A stretch of 64,000 nt of DNA, from positions 1 through 64,000 of the forward strand of contig DBNK01000029.1 in the NCBI GenBank assembly GCA_002298335.1, in the 5' to 3' direction. Shown piece by piece: positions 1 to 8,840 of this stretch. Position 1 is the stretch's first letter. The number at the start of each line of letters is the position of its first letter. This DNA comes from Thalassolituus sp. UBA674 (lineage in GTDB: Bacteria > Pseudomonadota > Gammaproteobacteria > Pseudomonadales > Oceanobacteraceae). A program made the translations under genes and the position numbers. The notes under the pieces are model-generated. The model saw nothing but the letters and a program-made list of their open reading frames with translations, was not told the origin of the DNA and ran no database searches.

Positions 1-771
1 GAAGTGAACGAAGGTTTCTTCGTGACTTCGGTGCTGTTTTCCCTGACCCTGCCGCCGACCATTCCACTGTGGCAGGTCGCTCTGGGTATCTCTTTTGGTG
101 TGGTCATCGGTAAAGAAATTTTCGGTGGTACCGGTAAAAACTTCCTGAACCCGGCTCTGACCGGCCGTGCTTTCCTGTTCTTTGCGTATCCGGCCAACAT
201 GTCCGGTAACGCGGTATGGACAGCTGCAGACGGTTTCACTGGCGCAACCCCTCTGGGTCTGGCTGCTGAAAGTGGTGTTCAGGGCATAATGGATGCCGGC
301 ATCAGCTGGATGGACGCTTTCCTGGGTATGATCCCGGGCTCCATGGGTGAAGTCAGCACACTGGCTCTGATCATCGGTGGTGGTGTACTGCTGGTGATGA
401 AGATTGCTTCCTGGCGTATCGTTGCTGGTGTGATGATCGGTATGGTCGCCAGCTCTCTGCTGCTGAACGCTACCGGTTCTGATACCAATCCGATGTTTGC
501 CGTGCCCTGGTACTGGCATCTGGTTGTGGGTGGTTTCGCCTTTGGTATGTTCTTTATGGCGACCGACCCTGTGTCGGCGTCCATGACCAACAAAGGTAAA
601 TGGTTCTTCGGTGCTCTGATCGGCTGCATGGTCATTATGATCCGTGTGATCAACCCGGCCTTCCCGGAAGGTATGATGCTGGCGATTCTGTTCGCCAACC
701 TGTTCGCACCACTGATTGATTACTTTGTGGTGCAGGCCAACATCAAACGGAGGATCGCCCGTGTCAGCTAA
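1..771 (+). CDS. nqrB: Na+-translocating NADH:quinone reductase subunit B, 3' part
   Basis: Membrane subunit of the Na+-NQR complex, which oxidises NADH, reduces ubiquinone and pumps Na+ out of the cell. The gene enters from the left edge, so only the last 256 residues are present. The fragment shows several hydrophobic helices and the motif DGFTGATP near residue 78; the threonine of the GAT triplet is the known covalent FMN attachment site of NqrB. The gene order nqrB-C-D-E-F with 1-8 base junctions confirms identity. The stop codon overlaps the GTG start of nqrC. Seen: motif, helices, operon. Known: FMN role. Confidence 0.97.
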   Translation, partial: EVNEGFFVTSVLFSLTLPPTIPLWQVALGISFGVVIGKEIFGGTGKNFLNPALTGRAFLFFAYPANMSGNAVWTAADGFTGATPLGLAAESGVQGIMDAGISWMDAFLGMIPGSMGEVSTLALIIGGGVLLVMKIASWRIVAGVMIGMVASSLLLNATGSDTNPMFAVPWYWHLVVGGFAFGMFFMATDPVSASMTNKGKWFFGALIGCMVIMIRVINPAFPEGMMLAILFANLFAPLIDYFVVQANIKRRIARVS

Positions 772-1561
772 TAACGACAGTATTCAGAAAACCCTTTTTG
801 TCGCGATTCTGCTGTGTCTGGTGTGTTCTGTCATTGTGGCCGGTGCCGCGGTGGGGCTGCGTGATCAGCAGAACCTGAACAAAGCCAACGACAAGCGTAT
901 TGCCGTTCTGCAGGCGGCTGATCTGTACGAAGCGGGCAAACCGGTTGCGGAACAGTTCAAATCCAAGATCACCACGCGTATCGTGAACATTGAAGCCGGT
1001 CGTTTTGCGACCGACGCTGAACTGCAGGAAATCAAAGATGCTGGCCTGAGCGTCGACAACTTCGACCAGAAGAAGTCGTCCAAAATGCCGGAACTGTCTG
1101 CAGCTCTGAAACCGGAGAACGATCCGGCCAGTATCAAACGCAAAGAGAAGTTCGCTGCCATCTACATCGTGAAGAACGGCGATGCCATCGAAAAGGTCAT
1201 TCTGCCTGTTCACGGTTATGGTCTGTGGTCCACACTGTACGGCTTTATTGCTCTGCAGGGTGACATGGATACCGTTGTTGGTCTGGGCTTCTACTCTCAC
1301 GCTGAAACCCCCGGACTGGGTGGTGAGGTGGACAACCCGAAGTGGAAATCACTGTGGGTTGGCAAAGAACTGTATGACGACCAGGGTGACGTGGCCATCA
1401 AGGTGGTTAAAGGTGGCGCGGAAGCAGGTAACCCCTATCAGGTGGATGGCCTGTCCGGTGCGACTCTGACCAGCCGTGGTGTCAACAATCTGGTACGTTT
1501 CTGGGTCGGCGACCGTGGCTTCGGCAACCTGCTGACCAAACTGAAAGAACAGGGGGCCTGA
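761..1561 (+). CDS. nqrC: Na+-translocating NADH:quinone reductase subunit C
   Basis: Subunit of Na+-NQR with one N-terminal membrane helix (residues about 11-33) and an extracytoplasmic FMN domain. The motif DGLSGATLTS at about residues 229-238 holds the threonine (T235) that carries covalent FMN in this family. I place the start at the GTG at 761 because GGAGG lies 7 bases upstream and the protein then has 266 residues, normal for NqrC. It overlaps the end of nqrB by 11 bases, which indicates translational coupling. An upstream in-frame start would add an unlikely leader. Confidence 0.96.
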   Translation: MSANNDSIQKTLFVAILLCLVCSVIVAGAAVGLRDQQNLNKANDKRIAVLQAADLYEAGKPVAEQFKSKITTRIVNIEAGRFATDAELQEIKDAGLSVDNFDQKKSSKMPELSAALKPENDPASIKRKEKFAAIYIVKNGDAIEKVILPVHGYGLWSTLYGFIALQGDMDTVVGLGFYSHAETPGLGGEVDNPKWKSLWVGKELYDDQGDVAIKVVKGGAEAGNPYQVDGLSGATLTSRGVNNLVRFWVGDRGFGNLLTKLKEQGA

Positions 1562-1562
1562 C

Positions 1563-2225
1563 ATGTCGACAATTAAATCTGTTCTGACAGAACCACTTTT
1601 CAGCAAAAACCCGATTGCACTGCAGATTCTGGGTATCTGCTCCGCGCTGGCGGTCACCACCAGTCTGCAGGTGACTCTGGTGATGTGTATTGCACTGACC
1701 TCGGTAACGGCGTTCTCCAACTTTGGTGTATCCCTGATCCGTAATCACATTCCGAACAACATCCGGATTATCGTGCAGATGATCATCATCGCATCGCTGG
1801 TGATCGTGGTGGATCAGATTCTCAAGGCGTATGCCTACGACATCAGCAAGAAGCTGTCGGTATTTGTTGGTCTGATTATCACCAACTGTATCGTGATGGG
1901 CCGTGCTGAAGCCTTTGCGATGAAGAACCCGCCGGTTCTGAGCTTCTTCGACGGTATCGGTAACGGTCTGGGCTACTCCATCGTATTGATCACAGTAGCA
2001 ACCATCCGCGAACTGTTTGGTGCCGGTAAGCTGTTCGGTTTTGAGATTCTGCCGCTGGTTACCGACGGTGGCTGGTATCAGTCCAATGGTCTGCTGCTGC
2101 TGCCACCTTCCGCCTTCTTCATTATTGGTGGTTTTATCTGGGTGCTGCGTACCTGGAAGAAAGACCAGATTGAGAAAGCGGAATACAAAATTCTGCCGAA
2201 CACTGAACATAGCGGAGGCCACTGA
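1563..2225 (+). CDS. nqrD: Na+-translocating NADH:quinone reductase subunit D
   Basis: Integral membrane subunit of Na+-NQR, 220 residues, almost wholly hydrophobic with about six helices. NqrD and NqrE are related, inverted-topology subunits that hold the intramembrane iron centre between them; the motif ITNCIVMGRAEAF near residue 110 carries the conserved cysteine. The start lies one base after the nqrC stop, and the TGA stop overlaps the ATG of nqrE. Identity is clear from sequence and operon order. Confidence 0.97.
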   Translation: MSTIKSVLTEPLFSKNPIALQILGICSALAVTTSLQVTLVMCIALTSVTAFSNFGVSLIRNHIPNNIRIIVQMIIIASLVIVVDQILKAYAYDISKKLSVFVGLIITNCIVMGRAEAFAMKNPPVLSFFDGIGNGLGYSIVLITVATIRELFGAGKLFGFEILPLVTDGGWYQSNGLLLLPPSAFFIIGGFIWVLRTWKKDQIEKAEYKILPNTEHSGGH

Positions 2226-2839
2226 TGGAACACTATATCAGTCTGCTGATTAAGGCAGTCTTTGTTGAAAACATGGCGCTGGCCTTCTTCCTGGGGATGT
2301 GTACCTTTCTGGCCATCTCCAAGAAGATCTCGACTGCGATTGGTCTCGGTGTGGCAGTGGTTGTGGTACTGGCTATCACCGTACCGGCTAACAACCTGAT
2401 CTACACCAACCTGCTGAAAGAAGGTGCTCTGACCTGGATCAGTCCTGACTTTGCATCCGTCGACCTGAGCTTCCTCGGCCTGCTGACCTACATTGGTGTG
2501 ATTGCAGCCATCGTTCAGATCATGGAAATGGTGCTGGATAAGTACTTCCCGGCACTCTACAACGCGCTGGGTGTATTCCTGCCGCTGATTACCGTGAACT
2601 GCGCCATCATGGGTGCGTCACTGTTCATGGTCGAGCGTGATTACAACTTCGCTGAATCCACCGTATACGGCATCGGTGCTGGTCTGGGCTGGGCCCTGGC
2701 CATTACCGCACTGGCCGGTATCCGCGAGAAGCTGAAGTACAGCGATGTACCGGCGGGCCTGCAGGGGCTGGGTATTACCTTCATGACCGTAGGTCTGATG
2801 TCTCTGGGCTTTATGTCCTTCTCTGGCGTATCACTGTAA
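2225..2839 (+). CDS. nqrE: Na+-translocating NADH:quinone reductase subunit E
   Basis: Membrane subunit of Na+-NQR, 204 residues with about six helices. The motif ITVNCAIMGAS near residue 120 contains the conserved cysteine that pairs with NqrD to ligate the membrane iron centre. The start codon shares one base with the nqrD stop (TGATG), the usual coupling junction. It is followed seven bases later by nqrF. Confidence 0.97.
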   Translation: MEHYISLLIKAVFVENMALAFFLGMCTFLAISKKISTAIGLGVAVVVVLAITVPANNLIYTNLLKEGALTWISPDFASVDLSFLGLLTYIGVIAAIVQIMEMVLDKYFPALYNALGVFLPLITVNCAIMGASLFMVERDYNFAESTVYGIGAGLGWALAITALAGIREKLKYSDVPAGLQGLGITFMTVGLMSLGFMSFSGVSL

Positions 2840-2846
2840 GGAGTCG

Positions 2847-4076
2847 ATGATAGTGCAAACTGAAATTATTCTCGGCGTTGTGATGTTCACCGTGATCGTA
2901 CTGTCACTGGTGTTCATCATCCTCGGTGCGCGGAGCAAGCTGGTCAGCTCAGGTAAAGTCAAAATCCTGATTAACGGTGAGCGTACTGTTGAAACCGAAG
3001 CCGGTGGCAAACTGCTGGGTACCCTGGCATCCAACGGCATTTTCCTGTCCTCTGCCTGTGGTGGTGGTGGTACCTGTGCACAGTGTAAGTGTGTGGTGAC
3101 TGAAGGTGGTGGTGAAATGCTGCCGACTGAAGCTTCTCACTTCACCAAAGGTGAAGCCCGCGAAGGCTGGCGTCTGTCCTGTCAGACTCCGGTCAAGCAG
3201 GACATGACCGTTGAAGTGCCTGAAGAAGTGTTCGGTGTAAAGAAATGGGAAACTACCGTTGAATCCAACCCGAACGTCGCTACCTTTATTAAAGAACTGA
3301 CACTGCGTCTGCCGGAAGGGGAAAGCGTTGATTTCCGTGCCGGTGGTTATGTTCAGCTGGAATGTCCTGCGTATGAGATCAACTTCTCAGACTTTGACAT
3401 CGAAGATGAGTATCGTGGTGACTGGGAACGCTTTGGCTTCTTTGACATTAAAGCCGTCAATAAAGAAACCACGATCCGTGCTTACTCCATGGCGAACTAC
3501 CCTGAAGAGAAGGGTGTGGTTAAGTTCAATATCCGTATTGCAACACCACCTCCGGGCAGCAAGGGCATTCCGCCGGGCATCATGTCGACTTTCGTCTTCA
3601 ATCTGAAGCCGGGTGACAAGGTGACTGTGTACGGTCCGTTCGGTGAATTCTTTGCCAAGAAGACCGACGCAGAGATGGTCTTCATCGGTGGTGGCGCTGG
3701 TATGGCGCCGATGCGTTCACACATTTTTGACCAGCTGAAACGAATCAAAACAGACCGTAAGATGAGTTTCTGGTATGGTGCGCGTTCACTGCGTGAGCTT
3801 TTCTATCAGGATGAGTACGATCAGCTGGCCGCAGAGAATGACAATTTTGTATGGCATGTGGCTATGTCAGATCCACAGCCAGAAGACAACTGGACCGGCC
3901 TCACAGGCTTTATTCACAACGTACTTTACGAGCAGTACCTGAAAGATCATCCGGCACCGGAAGATTGTGAATACTACATGTGCGGGCCCCCGATCATGAA
4001 CCAATCTGTCATAAAGATGTTGCATGATCTGGGTGTCGAACCTGAGAACATTATGCTCGATGACTTCGGTGGCTGA
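2847..4076 (+). CDS. nqrF: Na+-translocating NADH:quinone reductase subunit F
   Basis: NADH-oxidising subunit that feeds electrons into Na+-NQR. It has one N-terminal membrane helix (about 4-26), then a plant-type 2Fe-2S ferredoxin domain with C71, C77, C80 and C112, then a FAD/NADH reductase module with RAYSMANY (FAD contact) and GGGAGMAPMRS (NADH binding). The length of 409 residues is typical. The start is the ATG at 2847; GGAG sits just upstream. It is the last gene of the operon and is followed by a strong terminator. The usual apbE and nqrM genes are not directly downstream here. Confidence 0.98.
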   Translation: MIVQTEIILGVVMFTVIVLSLVFIILGARSKLVSSGKVKILINGERTVETEAGGKLLGTLASNGIFLSSACGGGGTCAQCKCVVTEGGGEMLPTEASHFTKGEAREGWRLSCQTPVKQDMTVEVPEEVFGVKKWETTVESNPNVATFIKELTLRLPEGESVDFRAGGYVQLECPAYEINFSDFDIEDEYRGDWERFGFFDIKAVNKETTIRAYSMANYPEEKGVVKFNIRIATPPPGSKGIPPGIMSTFVFNLKPGDKVTVYGPFGEFFAKKTDAEMVFIGGGAGMAPMRSHIFDQLKRIKTDRKMSFWYGARSLRELFYQDEYDQLAAENDNFVWHVAMSDPQPEDNWTGLTGFIHNVLYEQYLKDHPAPEDCEYYMCGPPIMNQSVIKMLHDLGVEPENIMLDDFGG

Positions 4077-4090
4077 TGTTCTGATCTGAC

Positions 4091-4115
4091 AGACCGCGCT
4101 TTGCGCGGTCTTTTT
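4091..4115 (+). terminator. Rho-independent terminator of the nqr operon
   Basis: A 9-bp perfect GC-rich stem (AGACCGCGC / GCGCGGTCT) with a TTT loop is followed directly by a run of T. It lies 15 bases after the nqrF stop and ends the operon. Confidence 0.93.
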
Positions 4116-4150
4116 GCGTTCTGAAGTGTATTAACAGGTATTACAGACCA

Positions 4151-5299
4151 ATGACAGATAAAGCACAGCAAACTAAGGCGCCGGTAAACTGGACGGCGAC
4201 CATCATGTTCATCCTGACCACACTCGTGGTCGCTATCGCAGTTCCCTGGTATGGCATCGCTCACGGTTTTAATACATCCGCGTGGGTTTCTGCTGTTGTA
4301 CTGATTTTCATTACCGGGACAGCCATCACCGGGGGTTATCACCGCCTGTGGTCGCACAATTCTTTCGACGCACACCCGCTGCTGCGTCTCTGGTTTGCGC
4401 TGTGGGGCGCAGCCGCTCTGCAGAACACCATTCTTGACTGGTGTTCCGGTCACCGTGTTCATCACCGCCATTGTGATGATCTGGAAAAAGACCCGTACTC
4501 CGCCAAGCGTGGTTTCTGGTTCTCACACATGGGCTGGATGATCCGTGATTATCCGAGCAGCCGTGTTGATTTCGCCAACGTGAAAAATCTGCAGAAAGAT
4601 CCGATCGTGATGTGGCAGTACAAGTACTATGTGCCGATTGCGATGGGCATGAACTTCGGCGTACCGATTCTTCTCGGCCTGATCTTTGGTGATGTCTGGG
4701 GCATGTTGCTGCTGGCCGGATTCTTCCGCCTGTTCATCACACATCATGTCACTTTCTTTATCAACTCACTGGCGCACATGTGGGGTAGCCAGCCGTACAC
4801 CGACGAGAACACCGCCCGCGACAATCACTTCCTGGCGTTCTTTACTCATGGTGAGGGCTATCACAACTTCCACCACATCTTCCAGAACGATTACCGTAAC
4901 GGCATCAAGTGGTACCACTGGGATCCGACCAAGTGGATCATCAAAGGTGCTTCTATGGTGGGGCTGGCCAGTAACCTGCGTACCGTACCGGATTTCAAAA
5001 TCCGTCGTGCCATGGTGAAAATGCAGTTCAAGCGTGCCCAGGCCAAACTGGCGAAAGCAGAAAACACTGAGAAGTGGAGCGAACTGCTGGAAAAAGAGTA
5101 CGACAAATTCCATCATCTGCTGAATGAATGGACCGAACAGCATACCGAGAAACTGGAAGAGGCCCGTAAGCATCTGCAGGAAAAATGGGAAAACGCGTCC
5201 GTACGTGTGCGTTACCATGAGCTGGAAGAGCAGCTTAAGCAGCAGAGTCTGCGTCTGAAGATGATTATGGCAGACTACCGGGCGTCACTGGCCGGATAA
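4151..5299 (+). CDS. Acyl-CoA/acyl-lipid delta-9-type fatty acid desaturase with C-terminal coiled coil
   Basis: Membrane di-iron desaturase that introduces a double bond into saturated acyl chains. The three histidine boxes are present: HRLWSH (64-69), HRVHHRH (101-107) and HNFHH (238-242), with four hydrophobic stretches arranged as in the stearoyl-CoA desaturase family. The catalytic part ends near residue 285. The remaining 95 residues or so are highly charged and heptad-like, predicted coiled coil, and are longer than I expect for minimal bacterial members. The gene stands alone between two terminators. It probably adjusts membrane fluidity; the exact acyl carrier cannot be told from sequence. 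Confidence 0.92.
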   Translation: MTDKAQQTKAPVNWTATIMFILTTLVVAIAVPWYGIAHGFNTSAWVSAVVLIFITGTAITGGYHRLWSHNSFDAHPLLRLWFALWGAAALQNTILDWCSGHRVHHRHCDDLEKDPYSAKRGFWFSHMGWMIRDYPSSRVDFANVKNLQKDPIVMWQYKYYVPIAMGMNFGVPILLGLIFGDVWGMLLLAGFFRLFITHHVTFFINSLAHMWGSQPYTDENTARDNHFLAFFTHGEGYHNFHHIFQNDYRNGIKWYHWDPTKWIIKGASMVGLASNLRTVPDFKIRRAMVKMQFKRAQAKLAKAENTEKWSELLEKEYDKFHHLLNEWTEQHTEKLEEARKHLQEKWENASVRVRYHELEEQLKQQSLRLKMIMADYRASLAG

Positions 5300-5327
5300 A
5301 AATCCAGCCTGACGTTTCCGGTACAGC

Positions 5328-5355
5328 AACGGCCTCCTACAGTGAGGCCGTTTTT
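5328..5355 (+). terminator. Rho-independent terminator after the desaturase
   Basis: Stem AACGGCCTC / GAGGCCGTT with a 7-base loop, followed by TTT. It lies 28 bases after the desaturase stop. Confidence 0.9.
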
Positions 5356-5424
5356 GTTGGTGCTGAACCTGTCGCCCTGTTCTCCGTCTGAGAGCAGGAC
5401 ACGAATACACAATTGGGGAAGACG

Positions 5425-6096
5425 ATGGCAAACATCATAATTACAGGAGCAAACCGCGGTATTGGTCTGGCGCTGGCCCGCTTGTATGAAGCGCGCGGTG
5501 ATTCGGTCACTGCTATCTGCCGCGAAGGCAATGACGATATTGAAGCGGTGGCTGATCAGGTCATCGCCGGCATCGACGTGACAGATGAAACCCAGCTGCC
5601 GGGTGTGATGAATGTACTTCATGCACTGATTGACGGCCCGGTGGATGTACTGATCAACAACGCTGGTGTATTCCGCAATGAAACTCTGGATAACATGGAT
5701 ACCGCCAGTATCCGCGAACAGTTTGAGGTGAATACCCTGGCACCGCTGATGCTGACCTATCACATCAAAGAGCTGATGGGTGAGGGTGGTAAGGTCGCCA
5801 ACATCACCAGCCGCATGGGGTCCATTGAGGATAATACCTCCGGTGCCTACTATGGTTACCGCGCTTCCAAAGCCGCTCTGAATGCCATCGGCAAAAGCCT
5901 GGCTATTGATCTGAAAGGGCAGGGCATTGCGGTTGCACAGATTCATCCCGGTTTTGTTCAGACCCGCATGGTAAACTTCAGCGGAGACATCACACCCGAA
6001 CAGGCTGCGTCCGGCATTGCTGCCAGGATTGATGAGCTGAATCTGGATAACAGTGGCCGTTTCTGGCACTCCAACGGGCAGTCGCTGCCCTGGTAA
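5425..6096 (+). CDS. Short-chain dehydrogenase/reductase (SDR family)
   Basis: Classical-type SDR of 223 residues. It shows the dinucleotide motif TGANRGIG at the N-terminus, the structural motif NNAG, and the catalytic Tyr-Lys motif in YYGYRASK preceded by a serine in NITSRMGS. The substrate is unknown; the C-terminal pattern resembles the CsgA-like SDR subgroup. I start at the ATG at 5425, which has GGGGAAG 8 bases upstream, rather than the in-frame TTG at 5413. It is monocistronic or co-transcribed with the small gene that follows. Confidence 0.9.
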   Translation: MANIIITGANRGIGLALARLYEARGDSVTAICREGNDDIEAVADQVIAGIDVTDETQLPGVMNVLHALIDGPVDVLINNAGVFRNETLDNMDTASIREQFEVNTLAPLMLTYHIKELMGEGGKVANITSRMGSIEDNTSGAYYGYRASKAALNAIGKSLAIDLKGQGIAVAQIHPGFVQTRMVNFSGDITPEQAASGIAARIDELNLDNSGRFWHSNGQSLPW

Positions 6097-6139
6097 ACGC
6101 GTCTGTCTGTGAACCCGACAATCTGAGAAAACACGCCGT

Positions 6140-6499
6140 ATGAAAAAAGCCCGCATCATCAAAAAACAGCACACTAACTACCTGGCCGAGTTTCTGCTCG
6201 AATGCAGTCAGGACAGTGACTGGGAGAAAAAGCTGCAGTCACTGAGTGATGAAAACCGTCTGGAAACGGCGCTGGAAGGTTTTCCTCCGGCTTTTACGGA
6301 AGACTTTCCGGAAACGGTGGGTATGAATCTGCAGTACTGCATTGAGAAAGTGGCGCTCGACGAAATCCCGCGGGCAGCTTCCTGCTGGTGGCCTATGGAG
6401 GATGACACCCACTTCTTTGTTGCCTATCCGGTACGGTTCCCTGAGACCCGGCTGTTCATGGCGGTGGATTTTCACGATCACTCGGGTTGCAGTCACTGA
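6140..6499 (+). CDS. Hypothetical protein, 119 residues
   Basis: I do not recognise this protein. It is soluble, acidic in its middle part, and begins with a basic segment (MKKARIIKKQ). The C-terminus carries several aromatic residues and a small cluster HDHSGCSH. It lies 43 bases after the SDR gene and five bases before the start of the HEPN-like gene, so it probably belongs to a short operon. Nothing in the sequence suggests an enzyme. Confidence 0.7.
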   Translation: MKKARIIKKQHTNYLAEFLLECSQDSDWEKKLQSLSDENRLETALEGFPPAFTEDFPETVGMNLQYCIEKVALDEIPRAASCWWPMEDDTHFFVAYPVRFPETRLFMAVDFHDHSGCSH

Positions 6500-6504
6500 C
6501 AGGT

Positions 6505-7155
6505 ATGATCATCACGCCGGACAGCCTGAAAGAGCAGCTGCGCCAGCAGCGTGATCTTTTTCATGAAGCTCATGCCACCCGTTTGCACCGCGCCATCAGC
6601 TGGTGGCGTGCAGCGCTGGCCCAGGAAGGGCAGACCGATCTGCAGTTCATCACCGCCTGGATCAGCCTGAATGCCTGTGCGCTGACCGCACAGCAAAATG
6701 AATCTCCGGATTTTTTACCTCTGATGCAACGCCTGGTAAGGCTTGATCAGGAACAAAGTCTCTATGGTTTGTTATGGCATACCTATTCGGGCCCGGTGAA
6801 AGCGCTGATTAAAAATCCTTATGTGTATGGGCCTTTCTGGGAGGCGCAACGCGCCGCTGATTCAGTCAGTGACTGGCGTAGCGGGTTTGAAAAAGCCTCG
6901 GTCGAAGCACTGAACTGCCTGAGCCGCAAGAAAGTTCCGGAGTTACTCAGCATCACACTGGAACGTCTCAGCGTACTGCAGGATCAGGTGTTGGGCGGTG
7001 GCGCAACCTACGCCAGTCAGGTCAACAGGGAGCAGGTAGAAACAGGGGCCAAACTGCTGTTATCTCTGCTGCCGGTAATACTGAATATCATGCTGCATCA
7101 CCCGGATGAAGACTGGGGTGAGCTGGCCTACCCGGTACTGAAACAGCCAGTGTAA
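6505..7155 (+). CDS. HEPN-fold family protein with degenerate active site
   Basis: All-helical protein of 216 residues. The segments FITAWISLNA (about 48-57) and RLSVLQDQVLGGGAT (154-168), followed by NREQV and a C-terminal DWGELAYPV, match my memory of a gammaproteobacterial HEPN-domain family in which this second segment normally reads like LRNQLVHGG. Here the Rx4-6H ribonuclease motif is absent: the expected Arg, Asn and His are Gln, Asp and Gly. I infer a non-catalytic HEPN protein, perhaps a binding protein. Start chosen at the ATG at 6505; an in-frame TTG at 6487 would overlap the upstream gene. Confidence 0.7.
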   Translation: MIITPDSLKEQLRQQRDLFHEAHATRLHRAISWWRAALAQEGQTDLQFITAWISLNACALTAQQNESPDFLPLMQRLVRLDQEQSLYGLLWHTYSGPVKALIKNPYVYGPFWEAQRAADSVSDWRSGFEKASVEALNCLSRKKVPELLSITLERLSVLQDQVLGGGATYASQVNREQVETGAKLLLSLLPVILNIMLHHPDEDWGELAYPVLKQPV

Positions 7156-7241
7156 AGGCATCGGGCTTTTCTGAACCATTCACTGATCTGTCACTCCAAG
7201 CATTCCCGACGGTACCCCCATAACTGATTACGGGAGGTGAC

Positions 7242-7463
7242 ATGGGCATCCGATCACACCTTGAATACCGCATAGAACAGCGCCTGAGGCGCATTGAAGA
7301 ACAGTTGCATGACATGCTGCTGTTGCTGGAACACCAGACCCGCGAAATGGGCGACCAGGTCGCTATCCGTGAATTATTCCGTGAGCTGGAAGCCGAGCGC
7401 CAGGATCATGAACTGACCCTGCTGGAGCGCTCAGCAGCCAACGATCAGCGTTGGCAGAACTGA
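7242..7463 (+). CDS. Small coiled-coil protein, 73 residues
   Basis: Unrecognised. The whole protein is charged and heptad-like (arginine- and glutamate-rich, leucine triplet in DMLLLLEH), so it is very likely a single coiled coil or helical hairpin. A good Shine-Dalgarno sequence (GGGAGG) lies 5 bases upstream of the ATG at 7242. The stop codon is followed immediately by a strong hairpin. The ribosome site and terminator support a real gene despite its size. Confidence 0.65.
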   Translation: MGIRSHLEYRIEQRLRRIEEQLHDMLLLLEHQTREMGDQVAIRELFRELEAERQDHELTLLERSAANDQRWQN

Positions 7464-7485
7464 CACTGCGCGAGCGCGCAGTGTC
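7462..7485. terminator. Hairpin terminator between convergent genes
   Basis: Perfect 10-bp stem GACACTGCGC / GCGCAGTGTC with loop GAGC, overlapping the stop of the small coiled-coil gene. The T-run afterwards is weak (TTCTC). It lies between convergent genes and could serve both. Confidence 0.65.
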
Positions 7486-7506
7486 TTCTCAGAAGCTACC
7501 TCAGTT

Positions 7507-8763
7507 TCAGTCCTTAACTTCTTCGAAGACCATTCCGGCCTTGTCCTGCAGGCGGGTCAGCAGTTGCTCACCCAGTAATGAGGCCGGGGTCCAGAAACCG
7601 CCGCGGCCGCCTTTCTTCTGCCCGCGGTTATGGAAATCCAGCGCCAGACAGGCCGCTGCCTCACCCAGCATACGCGCAGTGAAGCCGTATCCCGGGTCTT
7701 TATCGCCGGTGACTTTGGTGCGGATCAGCTCACCGTGCGTGCTGTAGCCGAAGAAACGGATATCAAAGAAGCCTTTTTCCTGAGCGGCCGGGCTGGGTCC
7801 CTGTCCCGGTTTGGGCAGCAGATGTTTACTCAGCAGACGGCGGCCGGGACCGGTCAGCGCTGTCATCAGAAACAGACCAATACCCAGATTCATACCCCAG
7901 GCCAGCAGGAAGCCTTTGATACCTTGGCCGGTGAGCATGGCTTCGTTGTACTGAAAGGTTTCACCGTAGGCCTTATCAAGCAGGGCATTGCTGCGGTGCA
8001 CAACGCGGGTGTTGATGGCTTCCATAATGAAGGGAATGGCCCAGCGGTGGGACGACTCATCCGCCATAGGCAGGAATATTTTGCGCTGATGAGTATGAAA
8101 ACCGTGTTCTGCCGGGCAGATGGAATAGGGATCAGCCAGTTCTTTTTTCATCTTTTCAGGTTCGGCCAGAACCTCTTCGGTCAGCTGCAGCATGCTGGCG
8201 AAGGTCCCGCCTGAGAGCCCGCCTTTGGCAGCCTTAACCCGCATCTCTACCTTGTACGCCGGTTCGCCGTTTCTTTCGGTGGCCAATTGCTGCAGGTGCC
8301 AGACCCCCATATCCGACGGAATGGAGTCAAAACCGCAGCAATGTACGATACGGGCTCTGTTTTCCTTCGCGCGTTCTTCGTATTTATCCAGCATGCGCCG
8401 GATCCACTGGGGTTCTCCGGTCAGGTCGCAATAGTCGGTGCCGGTCTCGACACAGGCTTCGATTAAAGGCTCACCGTAAAGGGCATAAGGGCCTACTGTC
8501 GAGACGACGACGCGGGTGCGGTTGCACAGTTCTTTCAGATCATCCATGTCAGAGGCATCGGCCAGGATGATCTCGAGTTTGCCCGCTTCAGGCCCCAGAT
8601 ATTTTGCCAGACTGCCCCGGACTTTCTGCAGTTTAGGTTCCGAACGTCCGGCGATAGCCCATTTGAGATCTCCATCAATACCGTACTGTTCGGCGATGTA
8701 GCGCGCCAGAATTGAACCGACGAAAGAGCTGGCTCCGAAAATCACGAGGTCGAGTTTTGCCAC
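7507..8763 (-). CDS. Saccharopine dehydrogenase-like / trans-acting enoyl reductase family oxidoreductase
   Basis: NAD(P)-binding oxidoreductase of 418 residues. It begins with a Rossmann motif (FGASSFVG) and contains DLTGEPQWIRRMLDKY and HCCGFDSIPSDMG, which are diagnostic for the saccharopine-dehydrogenase-like group often annotated as trans-acting enoyl reductases. The physiological substrate is unknown; a role in lipid metabolism is an inference from the family. The start is a GTG at 8763 with AAGGTG 6 bases upstream; longer in-frame extensions upstream run into the ars control region. It is transcribed divergently from arsR. Confidence 0.9.
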   Translation of the reverse strand: MAKLDLVIFGASSFVGSILARYIAEQYGIDGDLKWAIAGRSEPKLQKVRGSLAKYLGPEAGKLEIILADASDMDDLKELCNRTRVVVSTVGPYALYGEPLIEACVETGTDYCDLTGEPQWIRRMLDKYEERAKENRARIVHCCGFDSIPSDMGVWHLQQLATERNGEPAYKVEMRVKAAKGGLSGGTFASMLQLTEEVLAEPEKMKKELADPYSICPAEHGFHTHQRKIFLPMADESSHRWAIPFIMEAINTRVVHRSNALLDKAYGETFQYNEAMLTGQGIKGFLLAWGMNLGIGLFLMTALTGPGRRLLSKHLLPKPGQGPSPAAQEKGFFDIRFFGYSTHGELIRTKVTGDKDPGYGFTARMLGEAAACLALDFHNRGQKKGGRGGFWTPASLLGEQLLTRLQDKAGMVFEEVKD

Positions 8764-8840
8764 TTGAATCACCTTATTTCTCAGCTTCAGCCGTAACACT
8801 ACCAAGGATTCGCATTGCCCGTAAGGGAAAGCACAGGATT

